From: a virus
Virus record (IMG/VR): IMGVR_UViG_3300027902_000155
Span: 25,553 to 89,552 of that record
Length of the DNA stretch: 64,000 nucleotides
Strand: one strand, 5' to 3'
The notes under the pieces are model-generated. The model saw nothing but the letters and a program-made list of their open reading frames with translations, had not been told where the DNA came from and ran no database searches. Below, piece by piece: positions 11,935-20,404 of the stretch. The position numbers were made by a program, and so were the translations under genes. Every line of letters starts with the position of its first letter. Positions within the stretch are counted from its first letter, which is position 1.

Positions 11935-13933
11935 ATGCCGCGGCCGTGTCGTTCCACATGTTCTGATACAGCGACGCGTGAGCGTCAGCAGGCATCGGAC
12001 GAACGTCGCCTCGGTCCTTTGTCTCTGACCTGTTCTCGATTTGCTTCTCAGACGTCACCTCTGGCCGGTACGACGCCTTGGTTACCGGCCATGGCGTGAT
12101 CGCCTCGGGAGCTACCCTCTTCTCGGTCTTGGGCGTCGGCTCTACAGATGCATCGCGACGCTGCTCACGGAGTACGTCTCTAAGCGGGTCGTCGCGCGCG
12201 AGTTTGTCGCCCATAGACTTATACTCGCCGTCTGCAGCCGGCTTAGGAGATGCTTCGGCAACAGGCTTAGGAGATGCTTCGGCAACAGGCTTAGGTGTAG
12301 CATCTGGTGATTTAGTTGCCGTCTGATCGTTCTGAGGATACTGCTTATCGTATTCTGCTGTCTGTCTATTAAATTCATGAGTCCATCCTCGGTCAAATTC
12401 TTCGTGCGAGGGACGACTACTAGACATTCCTGGATATGGATTACCACCGGGGTTCGTCGGTTCACCTCTAGGATAGAAGCCCGGCCCCTGTTGGTGCATC
12501 ATATAGCGCTCTGCCCCAGTGGGTAGCCTACCATTTTTTTTCTTAAATTCTTCGTCATTTTTCTTCCATATCCTAGCAGCCACGCGCGCGTTATCGAGCG
12601 GATTGTAGATATTTTCTCCAGGCTTAGCGTTCTTTGCCCATTCTTCTCTACCAATCTGCATCAACCCCTTATATTGCGTTGGTTTGTCTATGTTACTGTT
12701 AGGATTCATAGACGACTCAATATTTGCTACCGCTCTTAGTTCGTTTATTGGGTACCCGGTCTCACGCGCTACCTGCTCAAGAGCAGCATTGACCTCTGCC
12801 TTACCCGCAGCTGTAGCACGATCAACTGGCACACTTGATCCAGAATGATTATAGCCGCGCGGGCGACCCGTTGGTCCTGGCGTTCCTCCTGCTAGCGCGT
12901 CGCCTACCTGACCGAGAGACGCAGGAAAGACTCGCGACAGGTCTTCGCCGAACTTGTCGCCGCCCGTCTTGCGCGCGGTAGTTGGGCCCTCTGTTGACTG
13001 AGTAAGCGAGACCAGCTTCGGCTGCATGCTCGGTGGCACAGTGATGCCTCCGCCGCCTCCGCCCGGAGCTTGTCCTCCGCCCGGCGGCGCAGGACCACCC
13101 GCGGTGCCAGGAGGACCCTCGCCGCCGCCGACCGTGAGCGCCGCGTTCTGGAATCCCCCGCGGCTCGAACCGGGAGTACCGGTACCGACTGACTTGACGT
13201 CGAAGGTGAGCTTGTCGGCCTTTAGAGTGATCTTCTCTGCATGGATCTTGATCTTGTTGTTCGCGGCTTCTGAGGTAAACGACGCGCGCTTTAGTCCCTC
13301 TGAGTCTCTGTCGTCCGGACGAGCCGTCCTCAGGTCTGGACCGCCCGTCTGGCGAATGCTGTCGAGACCGTCAGACTGATCTAGACTCATCGGCTTCGGC
13401 GCTGGGGTGTCCTTGGTAGCATTAGGAGCGATGTCTGGCTTCTCTACGGCCGTAGCGTCTTCCTTGTCTTTCTTGCCGCTCAGCAAGTACGCTATGGTGC
13501 CGACGCCGACGATCGAGGCGATAGCTCCGAGGATGACCTTGGCGTGCTTCGTAAAGAATCCGGCGACGCCTCCTCCGAGCAGGTCGCCGATGATGCCCGA
13601 GCCAAACGACCTCTTGAGGTCCTCGAGCGCTGCGCGCGTACCCTTCTGTTCGGACAGCAGCTCGGGCAGTTCTGTTGCCGTAGCCTGAGTAGATTCAGCG
13701 ATGTGATCGACGCCGACCCTGATGGCCTCGAGCTGGTCTATCGTCGGACTGTCGCTTGGACCGGCCGAGCCCGGGCGCGAAGTCTTTGCTTGGACAGCAC
13801 TACCGCCGTGGCCCAGGCCAGGTAGTCCAGGCAGCAGGGCGCGCGCGGTCATCCTACCGACGCCCTTCGTTGCCGTCCAGGCGACTTTCCCTGCCCTCGA
13901 TGCCACGCTTGATACTATGCTGCCTATCGTCAT
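11933..13933 (-). CDS. Tail/virion lytic transglycosylase with TM segment, 666 aa
   Basis: An SLT-type transglycosylase domain is at about residues 380-490: YPINELRAVANIESSMNPNS (catalytic Glu near 404), YKGLMQIGREEW, and YMMHQQGPGFYPRG. A predicted TM helix lies near 121-154 (KVILGAIASIVGVGTIAYLL). Residues about 260-330 are Gly/Pro-rich. The C-terminus has SPKPVAEA repeats and a charged disordered tail. It shares two segments with the neighbouring 1086-aa protein: a helical segment near the N-terminus and the block ITLKADKLTF...FQNAALT. Late transcription from the minus strand is expected. A hub- or tape-associated wall-degrading protein is the likeliest role; a lysis role is possible. Confidence 0.7.
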   Translation of the reverse strand: MTIGSIVSSVASRAGKVAWTATKGVGRMTARALLPGLPGLGHGGSAVQAKTSRPGSAGPSDSPTIDQLEAIRVGVDHIAESTQATATELPELLSEQKGTRAALEDLKRSFGSGIIGDLLGGGVAGFFTKHAKVILGAIASIVGVGTIAYLLSGKKDKEDATAVEKPDIAPNATKDTPAPKPMSLDQSDGLDSIRQTGGPDLRTARPDDRDSEGLKRASFTSEAANNKIKIHAEKITLKADKLTFDVKSVGTGTPGSSRGGFQNAALTVGGGEGPPGTAGGPAPPGGGQAPGGGGGGITVPPSMQPKLVSLTQSTEGPTTARKTGGDKFGEDLSRVFPASLGQVGDALAGGTPGPTGRPRGYNHSGSSVPVDRATAAGKAEVNAALEQVARETGYPINELRAVANIESSMNPNSNIDKPTQYKGLMQIGREEWAKNAKPGENIYNPLDNARVAARIWKKNDEEFKKKNGRLPTGAERYMMHQQGPGFYPRGEPTNPGGNPYPGMSSSRPSHEEFDRGWTHEFNRQTAEYDKQYPQNDQTATKSPDATPKPVAEASPKPVAEASPKPAADGEYKSMGDKLARDDPLRDVLREQRRDASVEPTPKTEKRVAPEAITPWPVTKASYRPEVTSEKQIENRSETKDRGDVRPMPADAHASLYQNMWNDTAAA
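12240..12299. repeat. 24-bp direct repeats coding for SPKPVAEA
   Basis: Two exact copies of a 24-bp unit and a partial third (GGCTTAGGAGATGCTTCGGC start) encode SPKPVAEA SPKPVAEA SPKPAADG in the transglycosylase tail. The copy number is likely to vary by slippage. Confidence 0.7.
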
Positions 13934-13946
13934 CTAATTCTCTCTT

Positions 13947-16900
13947 TTAGAACGCCATGGCCGCGAGGGCCCCGGACATAGCCGAGTTCTGTAACTCGTC
14001 GCTAGTCGCACTTTTTAGTTCTACGGGTTCTTTTTCTTTGACCGTCTTTGTAACGCGCTGCTCGCGCTCGATGATGTGTATGCTGGGCGTGACTACAGCA
14101 GTTTGCGTGTCCTTCATCGCGAGATCCGCTGACTCCTCAGCTAGTCTCTTTCCAGACTCATACTTCAAACGGCCCTGCTCCGCGATCCTTGTAGCGTTAG
14201 ACTCTCTCGGTGTGTCCGTGAGCTGCTTTGCCTCAGCGAGCTGCGAGCGTACTGCACCAGTAAATTCTGACGTCGGAAGGTTCTTGTCGAGAGTAAACGC
14301 GTCGCCGCGCTTGAGGTACCTTGCTGCAGTACCGCTGCCGAGCTGTGCCACTGCCAGGGCCTCGAGCTTCTTTCCGGTATCTGCGTCCTTATAGAGCTTT
14401 CCTGCACTCTTGTTGGCGCGAAGTTCACGGTCCTTGAGCAGCAGGTAGCCAGCGTAGTACTCTTCTTGCAGCTGCGGGTCCTTGATGAAGTCTGTGCGGG
14501 TGGGCGCCCGACCGGTGCGACCGAAGATTTTTGTGTGAATGTCTCTTGCGTCTTCGTCGTTGAACTGGTACCGGCCGTAGTTAGCGTTGCCTCGGTCCTG
14601 CAGCTTGTAGTCGCCGAGCGGATTGCGTCCCCTTACGTTCTTGTTAGAACCAGACTCGATCTGAGAGACGCCGCGGCGCAGAGCAGTGATCTCGTCGACG
14701 CTGGCACCCGTCTGTTCCATGACCTTACGGTATGCAGGATGCAGTGTCTCGCCGCGCGAGTCGACGAGTGGCTTCTCTTCCATTCTGATGCCTCCTAGGG
14801 TACCGGGATTGATTACTCGTCCGTAGCCGCGAGAGGTCGCTCCGGCAGACGTGTCGTCGTTGTAAGACGGGTTAGTAACGTGAGACGGTAGGGAACGCTC
14901 GATGTACTCGTCGCCGCCTCCACTGATCACCTCTGGACCAGAGAGACCTACGACACGGCCGGTAAGCTTGCCGGGGTCGCGCATGACCTCTGGACCGCGC
15001 TCGCCGACGATGGTGATCGAGTCGTTCTTGGTATAACTGCGTCTGCGACGGCGGGTACCACCGGTAGCAAGTTCTTGAGTAGGCTTCTGAGCAGGAACGG
15101 GCACCGGACCGGACTCGGGTTCTGTATCGTCCGGCTTCTTTGAGTCTGCGGTCTTTTTCTTTTCTTGCTTTGCTTCCTTCTTTACTTCCTTACCGTATAT
15201 GCCCTCGCTGGCCGCTAGTGCTGGATGGACGCCTCGATATTCGAGATGGCCCTGGTCCCAGCCTGCGCCCGGTCGACCTCCGAAGTCACCGCCCCAGACG
15301 ATGCCGCGACGGTTTAATATCGCTCGCCATCTCTCTGGATTCTCTTCGACCCACCTACGCATGGCCGGACTCAATAGCACTTGGTCGTCCATGTCGATAG
15401 CGTTGCCGTACGCGTGCTGTGACCAGCCTGATCCGCCGCCGCGCTTCATTCGATAAGCATACGAACCGAGGTGTCTGAGAGGCGCGCCGTTCGCAGCTAG
15501 GTCGTCGAAAAATCCCTTGAACGCTTCTGCAGACGCGGCATTGACAGTAATCTTACCGTACGCCGTCATCACAGGAACTAGATTCTCTCCTGGGCCGCCG
15601 TGCTGTCCGTGCATGTAGTTATAGCCGCCTGGCGACTGTGCCCCGGCATTGAGTGCTGCAGAAGAACCTCCGAGTCCGCCGACGCCGCCGAGACCAGCAC
15701 CGCCGTTTGGATCAAGAGACGCGAGCAGTCCGCCCGGTCTCGTGAGTACCGAGGCTCCTCCAGCAGAACCTACAGCGCCCAGGGCCGAGCTGGTGCCAGA
15801 CATAGCACCGGCAGAGAGCGCCGTTGCGTCTTCGCCTGAAGAAGTCAGAGCTGCCGATTGAAACGCGGCGCGACCAACAGACCCTGTAGCACGGCCAGCG
15901 CCCTTGAAGATGACCTCGTCTGCCTCGAACGTGATCTCTCTAGCCTCAAGAGTCAGTTCGGCGAGTCGCGTTTCGTCGGTCTCTCTTAGCGACATAGGAG
16001 AATAGAGGCCGGGCGGCTTAGTCAGTCTATCGAATACTGAACCCTTCTGTTCTTGTGCCTTCTGATGCTTCTGTATCCTCTTTAGTGCTGCATCAGAACC
16101 AGAGTAGTCATAGATCGCCCTTCCGCCAGCAGCACCGCCCATCGAGCCCACGACGCCGCCGACGAAAGCACCTAGAGGGACCGTTATCGGAGCCAGCGGA
16201 CCTCCTAGTCCTCCGATGGCAGCACCGGCGATAGCTCCGCCGGATCCACCGGCGACAGCACCAACTCCAACCGATGCTGCTCTCTTAGCATCGCCAGTTT
16301 CCCAGTACTCAAGTAAGCCCTCGATTACTCCGCCGAGCGCAGCGCCGCCGATGACTCTTCCAGATCTAGCTGCGAGTCTTGCAGCCGCCCTGGCTCCAGC
16401 TACTCTTCCGCCAGTCGCTGCAGCCGCTTTAGCAGCCGCGCCGATACCTCCGCCAGCACTCTTTAGTACTTTAGCCTTAGCGATAGTACCGATTACGTCA
16501 TTCGCAAGGCTGTTGCTGCCGTCAGAGGAAGAACCCTTGTTGTTCTTGATGACTTCTGTAAGTTCAGTAACTGCTTGGATTTCTTTTTCTTGCCCAGCGA
16601 CCAGCGCTTCTGTACCCTCAGCAGTGCGCTGGGTAAAGTCTTCGATAGCCCCGACTTTTATCCGGAGCGCATCTACCTGCTGTGGCTGGATACCGGCTCC
16701 GGCAGGGGCTGCTGCTGGCTTAGTTTTCTCGGTGTAGTCTCTGCCTAGGTCATAGAGACCTCGAGCACCCGGAAGCAGCGCGCCGAGCATGAGCCTTTCG
16801 GCGTATCTTACTGGATGACGGAGACCGCGAGCGAACGGCCTAGCACCCGGCAGGATAGCAGCAAGCGTAGAATGAACGGCGAACTCGCCCATCGCAGCGA

Positions 16901-17207
16901 GGAAGCCAGACTTCTTTGGCCTGTTGTTGACGCCGCCATCTTTCGGGGGCTTCGGTGGGGCCTTTGGTGTCTTTTTGGTTGGTTCTTCAGATGTTTGTCG
17001 TGAAACATCTTCTTCGGGGGTCGCTTCATTCTCGACCTCGTCTTCCCAGCGCAGACCGAGACGCTTCATCTCGGCGTCTACGTTTCTCTTGCTGGCACCG
17101 AAGTACTGCTCGGCGATGGCATAGACGTCGGCTCGCGGTACCTTCTCCTTGATGAGTTTCTGAAGGAACTGCGCGTTTAGACTAGTCCATGCCTCATATC
17201 TGGCCAT
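13947..17207 (-). CDS. Large tail protein with M15 peptidase and lysozyme-like domains; candidate tape measure, 1086 aa
   Basis: Order of parts: helical N-terminus; a Pro-rich linker near 65-90; a long Gly/Ala zipper region about 290-370 (GGAIAGAAIGGLGG) that could cross membranes; the block ITFEADEVIF...FQSAALT shared with the next protein; an M15-type D-Ala-D-Ala peptidase domain about 540-660 with SQHAYGNAIDMD and GHLEY (His, Asp, His zinc site); the motif ATGG...ITIVGERGPEVM near 720-750, typical of tape-measure C-termini; and a lysozyme/transglycosylase-like domain about 830-990 (GVSQIESGSN, ANYGRYQFND). Its position behind gp26 with a frameshift site is that of a tape-measure gene. The stop of the holin-like gene overlaps its start (TAATG). 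A virion lysin without tape-measure role is the alternative. Confidence 0.7.
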   Translation of the reverse strand: MARYEAWTSLNAQFLQKLIKEKVPRADVYAIAEQYFGASKRNVDAEMKRLGLRWEDEVENEATPEEDVSRQTSEEPTKKTPKAPPKPPKDGGVNNRPKKSGFLAAMGEFAVHSTLAAILPGARPFARGLRHPVRYAERLMLGALLPGARGLYDLGRDYTEKTKPAAAPAGAGIQPQQVDALRIKVGAIEDFTQRTAEGTEALVAGQEKEIQAVTELTEVIKNNKGSSSDGSNSLANDVIGTIAKAKVLKSAGGGIGAAAKAAAATGGRVAGARAAARLAARSGRVIGGAALGGVIEGLLEYWETGDAKRAASVGVGAVAGGSGGAIAGAAIGGLGGPLAPITVPLGAFVGGVVGSMGGAAGGRAIYDYSGSDAALKRIQKHQKAQEQKGSVFDRLTKPPGLYSPMSLRETDETRLAELTLEAREITFEADEVIFKGAGRATGSVGRAAFQSAALTSSGEDATALSAGAMSGTSSALGAVGSAGGASVLTRPGGLLASLDPNGGAGLGGVGGLGGSSAALNAGAQSPGGYNYMHGQHGGPGENLVPVMTAYGKITVNAASAEAFKGFFDDLAANGAPLRHLGSYAYRMKRGGGSGWSQHAYGNAIDMDDQVLLSPAMRRWVEENPERWRAILNRRGIVWGGDFGGRPGAGWDQGHLEYRGVHPALAASEGIYGKEVKKEAKQEKKKTADSKKPDDTEPESGPVPVPAQKPTQELATGGTRRRRRSYTKNDSITIVGERGPEVMRDPGKLTGRVVGLSGPEVISGGGDEYIERSLPSHVTNPSYNDDTSAGATSRGYGRVINPGTLGGIRMEEKPLVDSRGETLHPAYRKVMEQTGASVDEITALRRGVSQIESGSNKNVRGRNPLGDYKLQDRGNANYGRYQFNDEDARDIHTKIFGRTGRAPTRTDFIKDPQLQEEYYAGYLLLKDRELRANKSAGKLYKDADTGKKLEALAVAQLGSGTAARYLKRGDAFTLDKNLPTSEFTGAVRSQLAEAKQLTDTPRESNATRIAEQGRLKYESGKRLAEESADLAMKDTQTAVVTPSIHIIEREQRVTKTVKEKEPVELKSATSDELQNSAMSGALAAMAF

Positions 17208-17653
17208 TAGTGATCGTCGCCGTTCTTAGTGATGCCGTCGATGATGGCCCGCTTCTCTTGGCCGCGAGACCAGCTGGTGATGCCGAGGATAGCGCCGAAG
17301 GCGAGGTGGATGAGTCCCCCGCCCTGTAGCGTGATCGGGACCCAGGGGGTATAGGCGACGATGTGGAGCGCCGCAGTGAGCCAAGAACCGATCGGGAATA
17401 TGATGAAGTCGCAAGCGCAGATCGCGGCGTACAGCCAGCCCATCGTCGGACGCCAGTGCGCCTTGAACCAGTGTTCGTCTTCAAGGGTAAAGTCGCGTAG
17501 CTGCTGCTGCTTTTGCGCATCTAGGTGCAGTCGTTCTACGGCGAGCGTCTCAGTAAAGACTTGTTTGCGAGTGTCTAATGCGTCAGCAACAGCACTCTGA
17601 ACAGGTACCGGTTGAGTATTGGCGCTTACAGGTGCGTCATCGATCTTGCCCAT
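17207..17653 (-). CDS. 3-TM holin-like membrane protein, 148 aa
   Basis: Resembles the GTA/3-TM holin superfamily: a soluble helical N-terminus, then FKAHWRPTMGWLYAAICACDFIIF, WLTAALHIVAYTPWVPITLQGGGL and LIHLAFGAILGITSWSRGQEKR, giving three hydrophobic segments, and a short charged tail. ATG 17653 is preferred over TTG 17674 because GAGGGA lies upstream of it. It would make holes in the inner membrane late in infection. Its place between gp26/51 and wall-degrading proteins also allows a structural role. One-base overlap with the next gene. Confidence 0.6.
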   Translation of the reverse strand: MGKIDDAPVSANTQPVPVQSAVADALDTRKQVFTETLAVERLHLDAQKQQQLRDFTLEDEHWFKAHWRPTMGWLYAAICACDFIIFPIGSWLTAALHIVAYTPWVPITLQGGGLIHLAFGAILGITSWSRGQEKRAIIDGITKNGDDH

Positions 17654-17675
17654 GAGAGGTTCCCTCGTACTCAAG

Positions 17676-17683
17676 TATTTAGG
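17676..17683 (-). promoter_or_regulatory. Late-like box CCTAAATA before the holin-like gene
   Basis: Two mismatches to TATAAATA; 23 bases upstream of ATG 17653 on the minus strand, and overlapping the stop of the gp26 frameshift extension. Confidence 0.35.
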
Positions 17684-18565
17684 GTCTGTTCTCTTGGGAT
17701 TCCCTGACCTTCTTCATGTGCTCGGCAAGGAGGTCTACATAGACGTCTCGCTCCCACGGCACCATGTCCTCGACCTCAGACAGCGACCACTTGTTGTGCT
17801 GAACGAGGGCGAATACGGTAGTCAGGTAGCCTCGAAGATCTCCGTAGCTCAGCGAAGCGCGAAAAAATCTGATAGCGAGCTAAGGGTGATAGTCCTCTCG
17901 TGATCGAGCGAGTTCTTGTACTTCAAGACGTAGTGCATCTTGGGGGTCGCCTGTAGGAACGCCTGGATCTTGTTGAAGGCCTCGATGTCGAGCGACTCGA
18001 CGAACGTCGTGAGTTCTTCTTCGGTCTCGTTCTTGGTCTCAAAGACGGCATCGCCCTGCCATGCAGACACGATGCACTTCTTCACCAGCTCGAACAGCAT
18101 GGCTTCCTCAGAGAGCTGAGTGAACTCCTTGTCGCCGTAGATAGACGCCGGCGGATACTGCAGTACTATCCCTACGTCTGGTCCGAGGACTATCTTGTTT
18201 GACCCCGCCTTGTCGCCCGGCGCCTCAACCTTGACTTCGTCTAGGTTGATCTTGAAGCTGTACTGCTTCTCGTCTTCGGCGTCCTCGTAAGTGACGCTGA
18301 TCACGTTAGAGACGGATGCCGCGCGCAGCTTGAGGTAGAAGTACTCGAGGGCGAAGATCGGGAGCGTCTCTACGTCCAGGTCGTCGAGTGAACAGTTCGC
18401 CACGACCTGCTTAATGGCGAGCAAGATGTCAGAGAGCTCGTCTGACGCCTTAGCGATCATCAGCAGCTTTTCTTCCTTGACCGTGAACGGCCTGAACCTG
18501 CGGTCCTTTTGGTCTGCTGGATTCTTGATGGTGAGTATCGGCTTGTCGATCTTAGGGAATGCCAT
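17679..18565 (-). CDS. 26-51: gp26-gp51 fusion made by -1 ribosomal frameshift (predicted)
   Basis: At 17867-17861 (minus strand) the gp26 frame runs through T TTT TTC, a canonical X XXY YYZ slippery site, four codons before its stop. A -1 shift gives TTT TTT CGC and about 60 further codons to the TAA at 17681-17679, encoding FFRASLSYGDLRGYL...HNKWSLSEVEDMVPWERDVY...EHMKKVRE. That segment resembles the gp51 baseplate-hub catalyst. In the -1 frame a TAG at 17882-17880 lies just upstream and no ATG, GTG or TTG precedes the conserved part, so it can hardly be made alone. This matches the way tail-assembly chaperones (lambda gpG/gpGT) are made. Product about 295 aa. Confidence 0.65.
17849..18565 (-). 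CDS. 26: gp26 baseplate hub / tail chaperone, 238 aa
   Basis: Recognised from RFRPFTVKEEKLLMIAKAS (residues about 22-40), the conserved PF-x-V-K-E-E-K-L-L core of T4 gp26 and its cyanophage homologues, with similar length (T4 208 aa). The rest is mixed alpha/beta with an acidic middle. gp26 takes part in hub assembly at the start of tail formation. ATG at 18565 follows GGAG. The 3' end carries a slippery heptamer, so a fraction of ribosomes should make a longer protein. A late-like TATAAACA box is 24 bases upstream. Confidence 0.8.
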   Translation of the reverse strand: MAFPKIDKPILTIKNPADQKDRRFRPFTVKEEKLLMIAKASDELSDILLAIKQVVANCSLDDLDVETLPIFALEYFYLKLRAASVSNVISVTYEDAEDEKQYSFKINLDEVKVEAPGDKAGSNKIVLGPDVGIVLQYPPASIYGDKEFTQLSEEAMLFELVKKCIVSAWQGDAVFETKNETEEELTTFVESLDIEAFNKIQAFLQATPKMHYVLKYKNSLDHERTITLSSLSDFFALR

Positions 18566-18588
18566 GCTGTCTCCGTTTCATTCAGTTG

Positions 18589-18596
18589 TGTTTATA
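18589..18596 (-). promoter_or_regulatory. Late-like box TATAAACA before gp26
   Basis: One mismatch to TATAAATA, minus strand, 24 bases before the gp26 start; it lies over the end of the gp54 gene. Confidence 0.4.
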
Positions 18597-19302
18597 CAGT
18601 AACTGCAGCGCCCTGCGTACTAAACGCGCCGAGTCTCTGTAAGACTGGCTGGTTTGCTGGAACGCCCGTGGGTTGCTGGACTGCGTCAGTAGCGTCGACG
18701 TTTACGAGTGACCAGTCGCGGAACGTGAAGCTGACTGTCAATTTCAGTAGCTGGTCGTGAGCGCCCCAAGACAGGGGAACGTCTGGCATCATGTTTGGAT
18801 AGGCCTGGTACATCATGATGGTCTGCACGATCGATCCGCGGGGGTCGAGGACGTCGACCTTTATCGTCGACTGATACTCTGCTCTATACTCGAGTTCGTT
18901 GCTTGCGCGGCGCGGCGCGGCGCCTGGAGTAGCATGTTCGTCGCCGTAGGCAAAGATAGAGTTGATCCATGAGTAAAAGAATGCCCAGACGAAGCCGTCT
19001 GAGTCGGGGATGAAGGAGATAGAGTTATCTGAGAACACCACGTTGAACGGCGTCTTCTGGATCGGGCCGATGCCGTAGCGCTGGACGTCAGACGTCGCGA
19101 TCAAGACGCCTGGAGCTCTGACGCTGTCGGCGCGGTAGTTAAAGATCTCTTCAGCACCCATCTGATACTGGTTGCCGCTCAGTGCAGTTATCGTCTTGCC
19201 TCGGAGGATAGGCGGAGGCACGATCGTCACAAAGAAGTCGTGTGGCTTTAGGTAGCCACCGTCTGATAAGTTCGCCCTAAATTCTTCGACGTCGAAGGCC
19301 AT
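18592..19302 (-). CDS. 54: gp54-like baseplate tail-tube initiator, 236 aa
   Basis: The protein starts MAFDVEEFRANLSDGGYL-KPHDFFVTIVPPP, the pattern seen in T4-like tube proteins, and continues with SFIPDSDGFVWAFFYSWINSI and a C-terminal beta strand LLKLTVSFTFRDW. gp54 and the tube gp19 share this fold; baseplate context and sequence favour gp54, which joins the baseplate to the first tube ring. The start at 19302 overlaps the upstream stop (ATGA) and is preferred to the upstream in-frame codon at 19392, which lies inside the neighbouring gene. Confidence 0.7.
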   Translation of the reverse strand: MAFDVEEFRANLSDGGYLKPHDFFVTIVPPPILRGKTITALSGNQYQMGAEEIFNYRADSVRAPGVLIATSDVQRYGIGPIQKTPFNVVFSDNSISFIPDSDGFVWAFFYSWINSIFAYGDEHATPGAAPRRASNELEYRAEYQSTIKVDVLDPRGSIVQTIMMYQAYPNMMPDVPLSWGAHDQLLKLTVSFTFRDWSLVNVDATDAVQQPTGVPANQPVLQRLGAFSTQGAAVTV

Positions 19303-19901
19303 CAGCCTACTGCCCTTACTGAGTCTTTCCAGACCTGCTCTGCCGACGCCTTCTCGAAGCGCTGCAGCGGCAGCAGCAGTGCCTTGTCCCAATCCGGCGG
19401 AGAGATCATCTTTATCTCAGACATGACGTGGCCCGCCAGGTACTCCTTGACGCACGGCTTGAAGTACCTGCTCTTCGCCGAGCGCTTCAGGATCTGGTAC
19501 GAGATATTTAGGCGCGTCTTGTCAGTGATGTTCTCTGTAGTCGCGAGGTTATAGAGGGACGACATCAGGGCCGCGCGGTAGGGCACAGGAAGGTAGTGGA
19601 GATTGATTCCGAGCCATCCGTCGGCGCGCATGTCGGTGATGAACACCATGGGGAACCGGTCGTAGTACGGCAGCGTCTTCTTGAGTTTGGGGTCGTAGAA
19701 GTAGCAGCAGAGGGCGCCGATCACGTCTGTCGTTATGCTGCTGAGGGCGACCGTGTCCTCCGAGGCGAGCAGTCTGTTGGGGGTGACGCCGGTCATGCCC
19801 TGGGCGGTAGCGTAGTACCATGCTCGAGCATCCTTCACCAGGGCGGTGTTGATTCCCGCCTTCTGTGCCTGCTTTGCCATATTTTGGAAGATGTAAGCCA
19901 T
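19302..19901 (-). CDS. Conserved T4-like virion protein, possibly DNA-end protector gp2, 199 aa
   Basis: A conserved T4-like protein with PYYDRFPMVFITDMRADGW, GINLHYLPVPYR, RLNISYQILKRSAKS and a C-terminal RFEKASAEQVWKDS. Relatives beside gp4 in cyanophages are sometimes called DNA end protector (gp2), which agrees with the neighbouring head-completion gene, but I cannot confirm this by eye. There is no ribosome-binding site; a late box GATAAATA ends seven bases before the ATG, so a leaderless transcript is likely. It overlaps gp54 by an ATGA. Confidence 0.6.
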   Translation of the reverse strand: MAYIFQNMAKQAQKAGINTALVKDARAWYYATAQGMTGVTPNRLLASEDTVALSSITTDVIGALCCYFYDPKLKKTLPYYDRFPMVFITDMRADGWLGINLHYLPVPYRAALMSSLYNLATTENITDKTRLNISYQILKRSAKSRYFKPCVKEYLAGHVMSEIKMISPPDWDKALLLPLQRFEKASAEQVWKDSVRAVG

Positions 19902-19907
19902 TCGACT

Positions 19908-19915
19908 TATTTATC
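19908..19915 (-). promoter_or_regulatory. Late promoter box GATAAATA, 6 nt before an ATG
   Basis: On the minus strand GATAAATA is followed by AGTCGA and the ATG at 19901. The transcript would start at or next to the ATG. Confidence 0.65.
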
Positions 19916-19917
19916 GG

Positions 19918-20346
19918 TCAAAAAGTAACTCCGAGTTCGTGCTCAGTGATCACCTGAAAGTGCCATGCCCGCTGCTTACAGTAGGCCCGCGCGGCGCGAA
20001 ACTTAGCGTCGTTCACGCCGTAGGTCATCACCTCTGACAGGAACTTACGCTTGCTCTTGCCCTTCGGACTCGGCGGTACGGTCTCCTTCATGGGCTTGAT
20101 CTCGACGATCGACTGAGACCCGTCTTGCATCTTGATGTGGAAGTCGGGAAAGTACCGGTGCACGCGCCCGTCCTTGGGCGAGACGTAGGGTATCTGTATC
20201 TCCTCAGACGACCACTGGACTACCTCGGGATTGCCGTCTAGACGTATCATCGACTGCAGTTCCCACGACGAGCGGTACCAGATGTTGGTCGGGTCGCCCC
20301 TGTACTTCTGGGGATTCTTGGGCTTGAACTGTCCCTTCCAGGCCAT
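19918..20346 (-). CDS. 4: gp4 head-completion protein, 142 aa
   Basis: Very close match to T4-like gp4 (also gp50): MAWKGQFKPKNPQKYRGDP, IWYRSSWELQSM, SSEEIQIPYVSPKDGRVHRYFPDF and VEIKPMKETVPP. The run E-x-(QI)...D-F-H-I...V-E-I-K-P is the nuclease-like active-site pattern of its endonuclease fold. It completes the head before tail joining. Length matches T4 (150 aa). A minus-strand late box lies 40 bases upstream. Confidence 0.9.
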   Translation of the reverse strand: MAWKGQFKPKNPQKYRGDPTNIWYRSSWELQSMIRLDGNPEVVQWSSEEIQIPYVSPKDGRVHRYFPDFHIKMQDGSQSIVEIKPMKETVPPSPKGKSKRKFLSEVMTYGVNDAKFRAARAYCKQRAWHFQVITEHELGVTF

Positions 20347-20366
20347 CGTTCACCTTCTGGTTACAC

Positions 20367-20374
20367 GATAAATA
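20367..20374 (+). promoter_or_regulatory. Late promoter box GATAAATA for gp48
   Basis: Plus-strand box 30 bases before the gp48 ATG. Its expected start overlaps that of the opposing box at 20386-20393. Confidence 0.65.
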
Positions 20375-20385
20375 AGATCGCGTAG

Positions 20386-20393
20386 TATTTATT
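20386..20393 (-). promoter_or_regulatory. Late promoter box AATAAATA for gp4
   Basis: Minus-strand box 40 bases before gp4. Each of the two opposing promoters is transcribed through by the other. Confidence 0.6.
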
Positions 20394-20404
20394 AAGGAAA
20401 TCTA

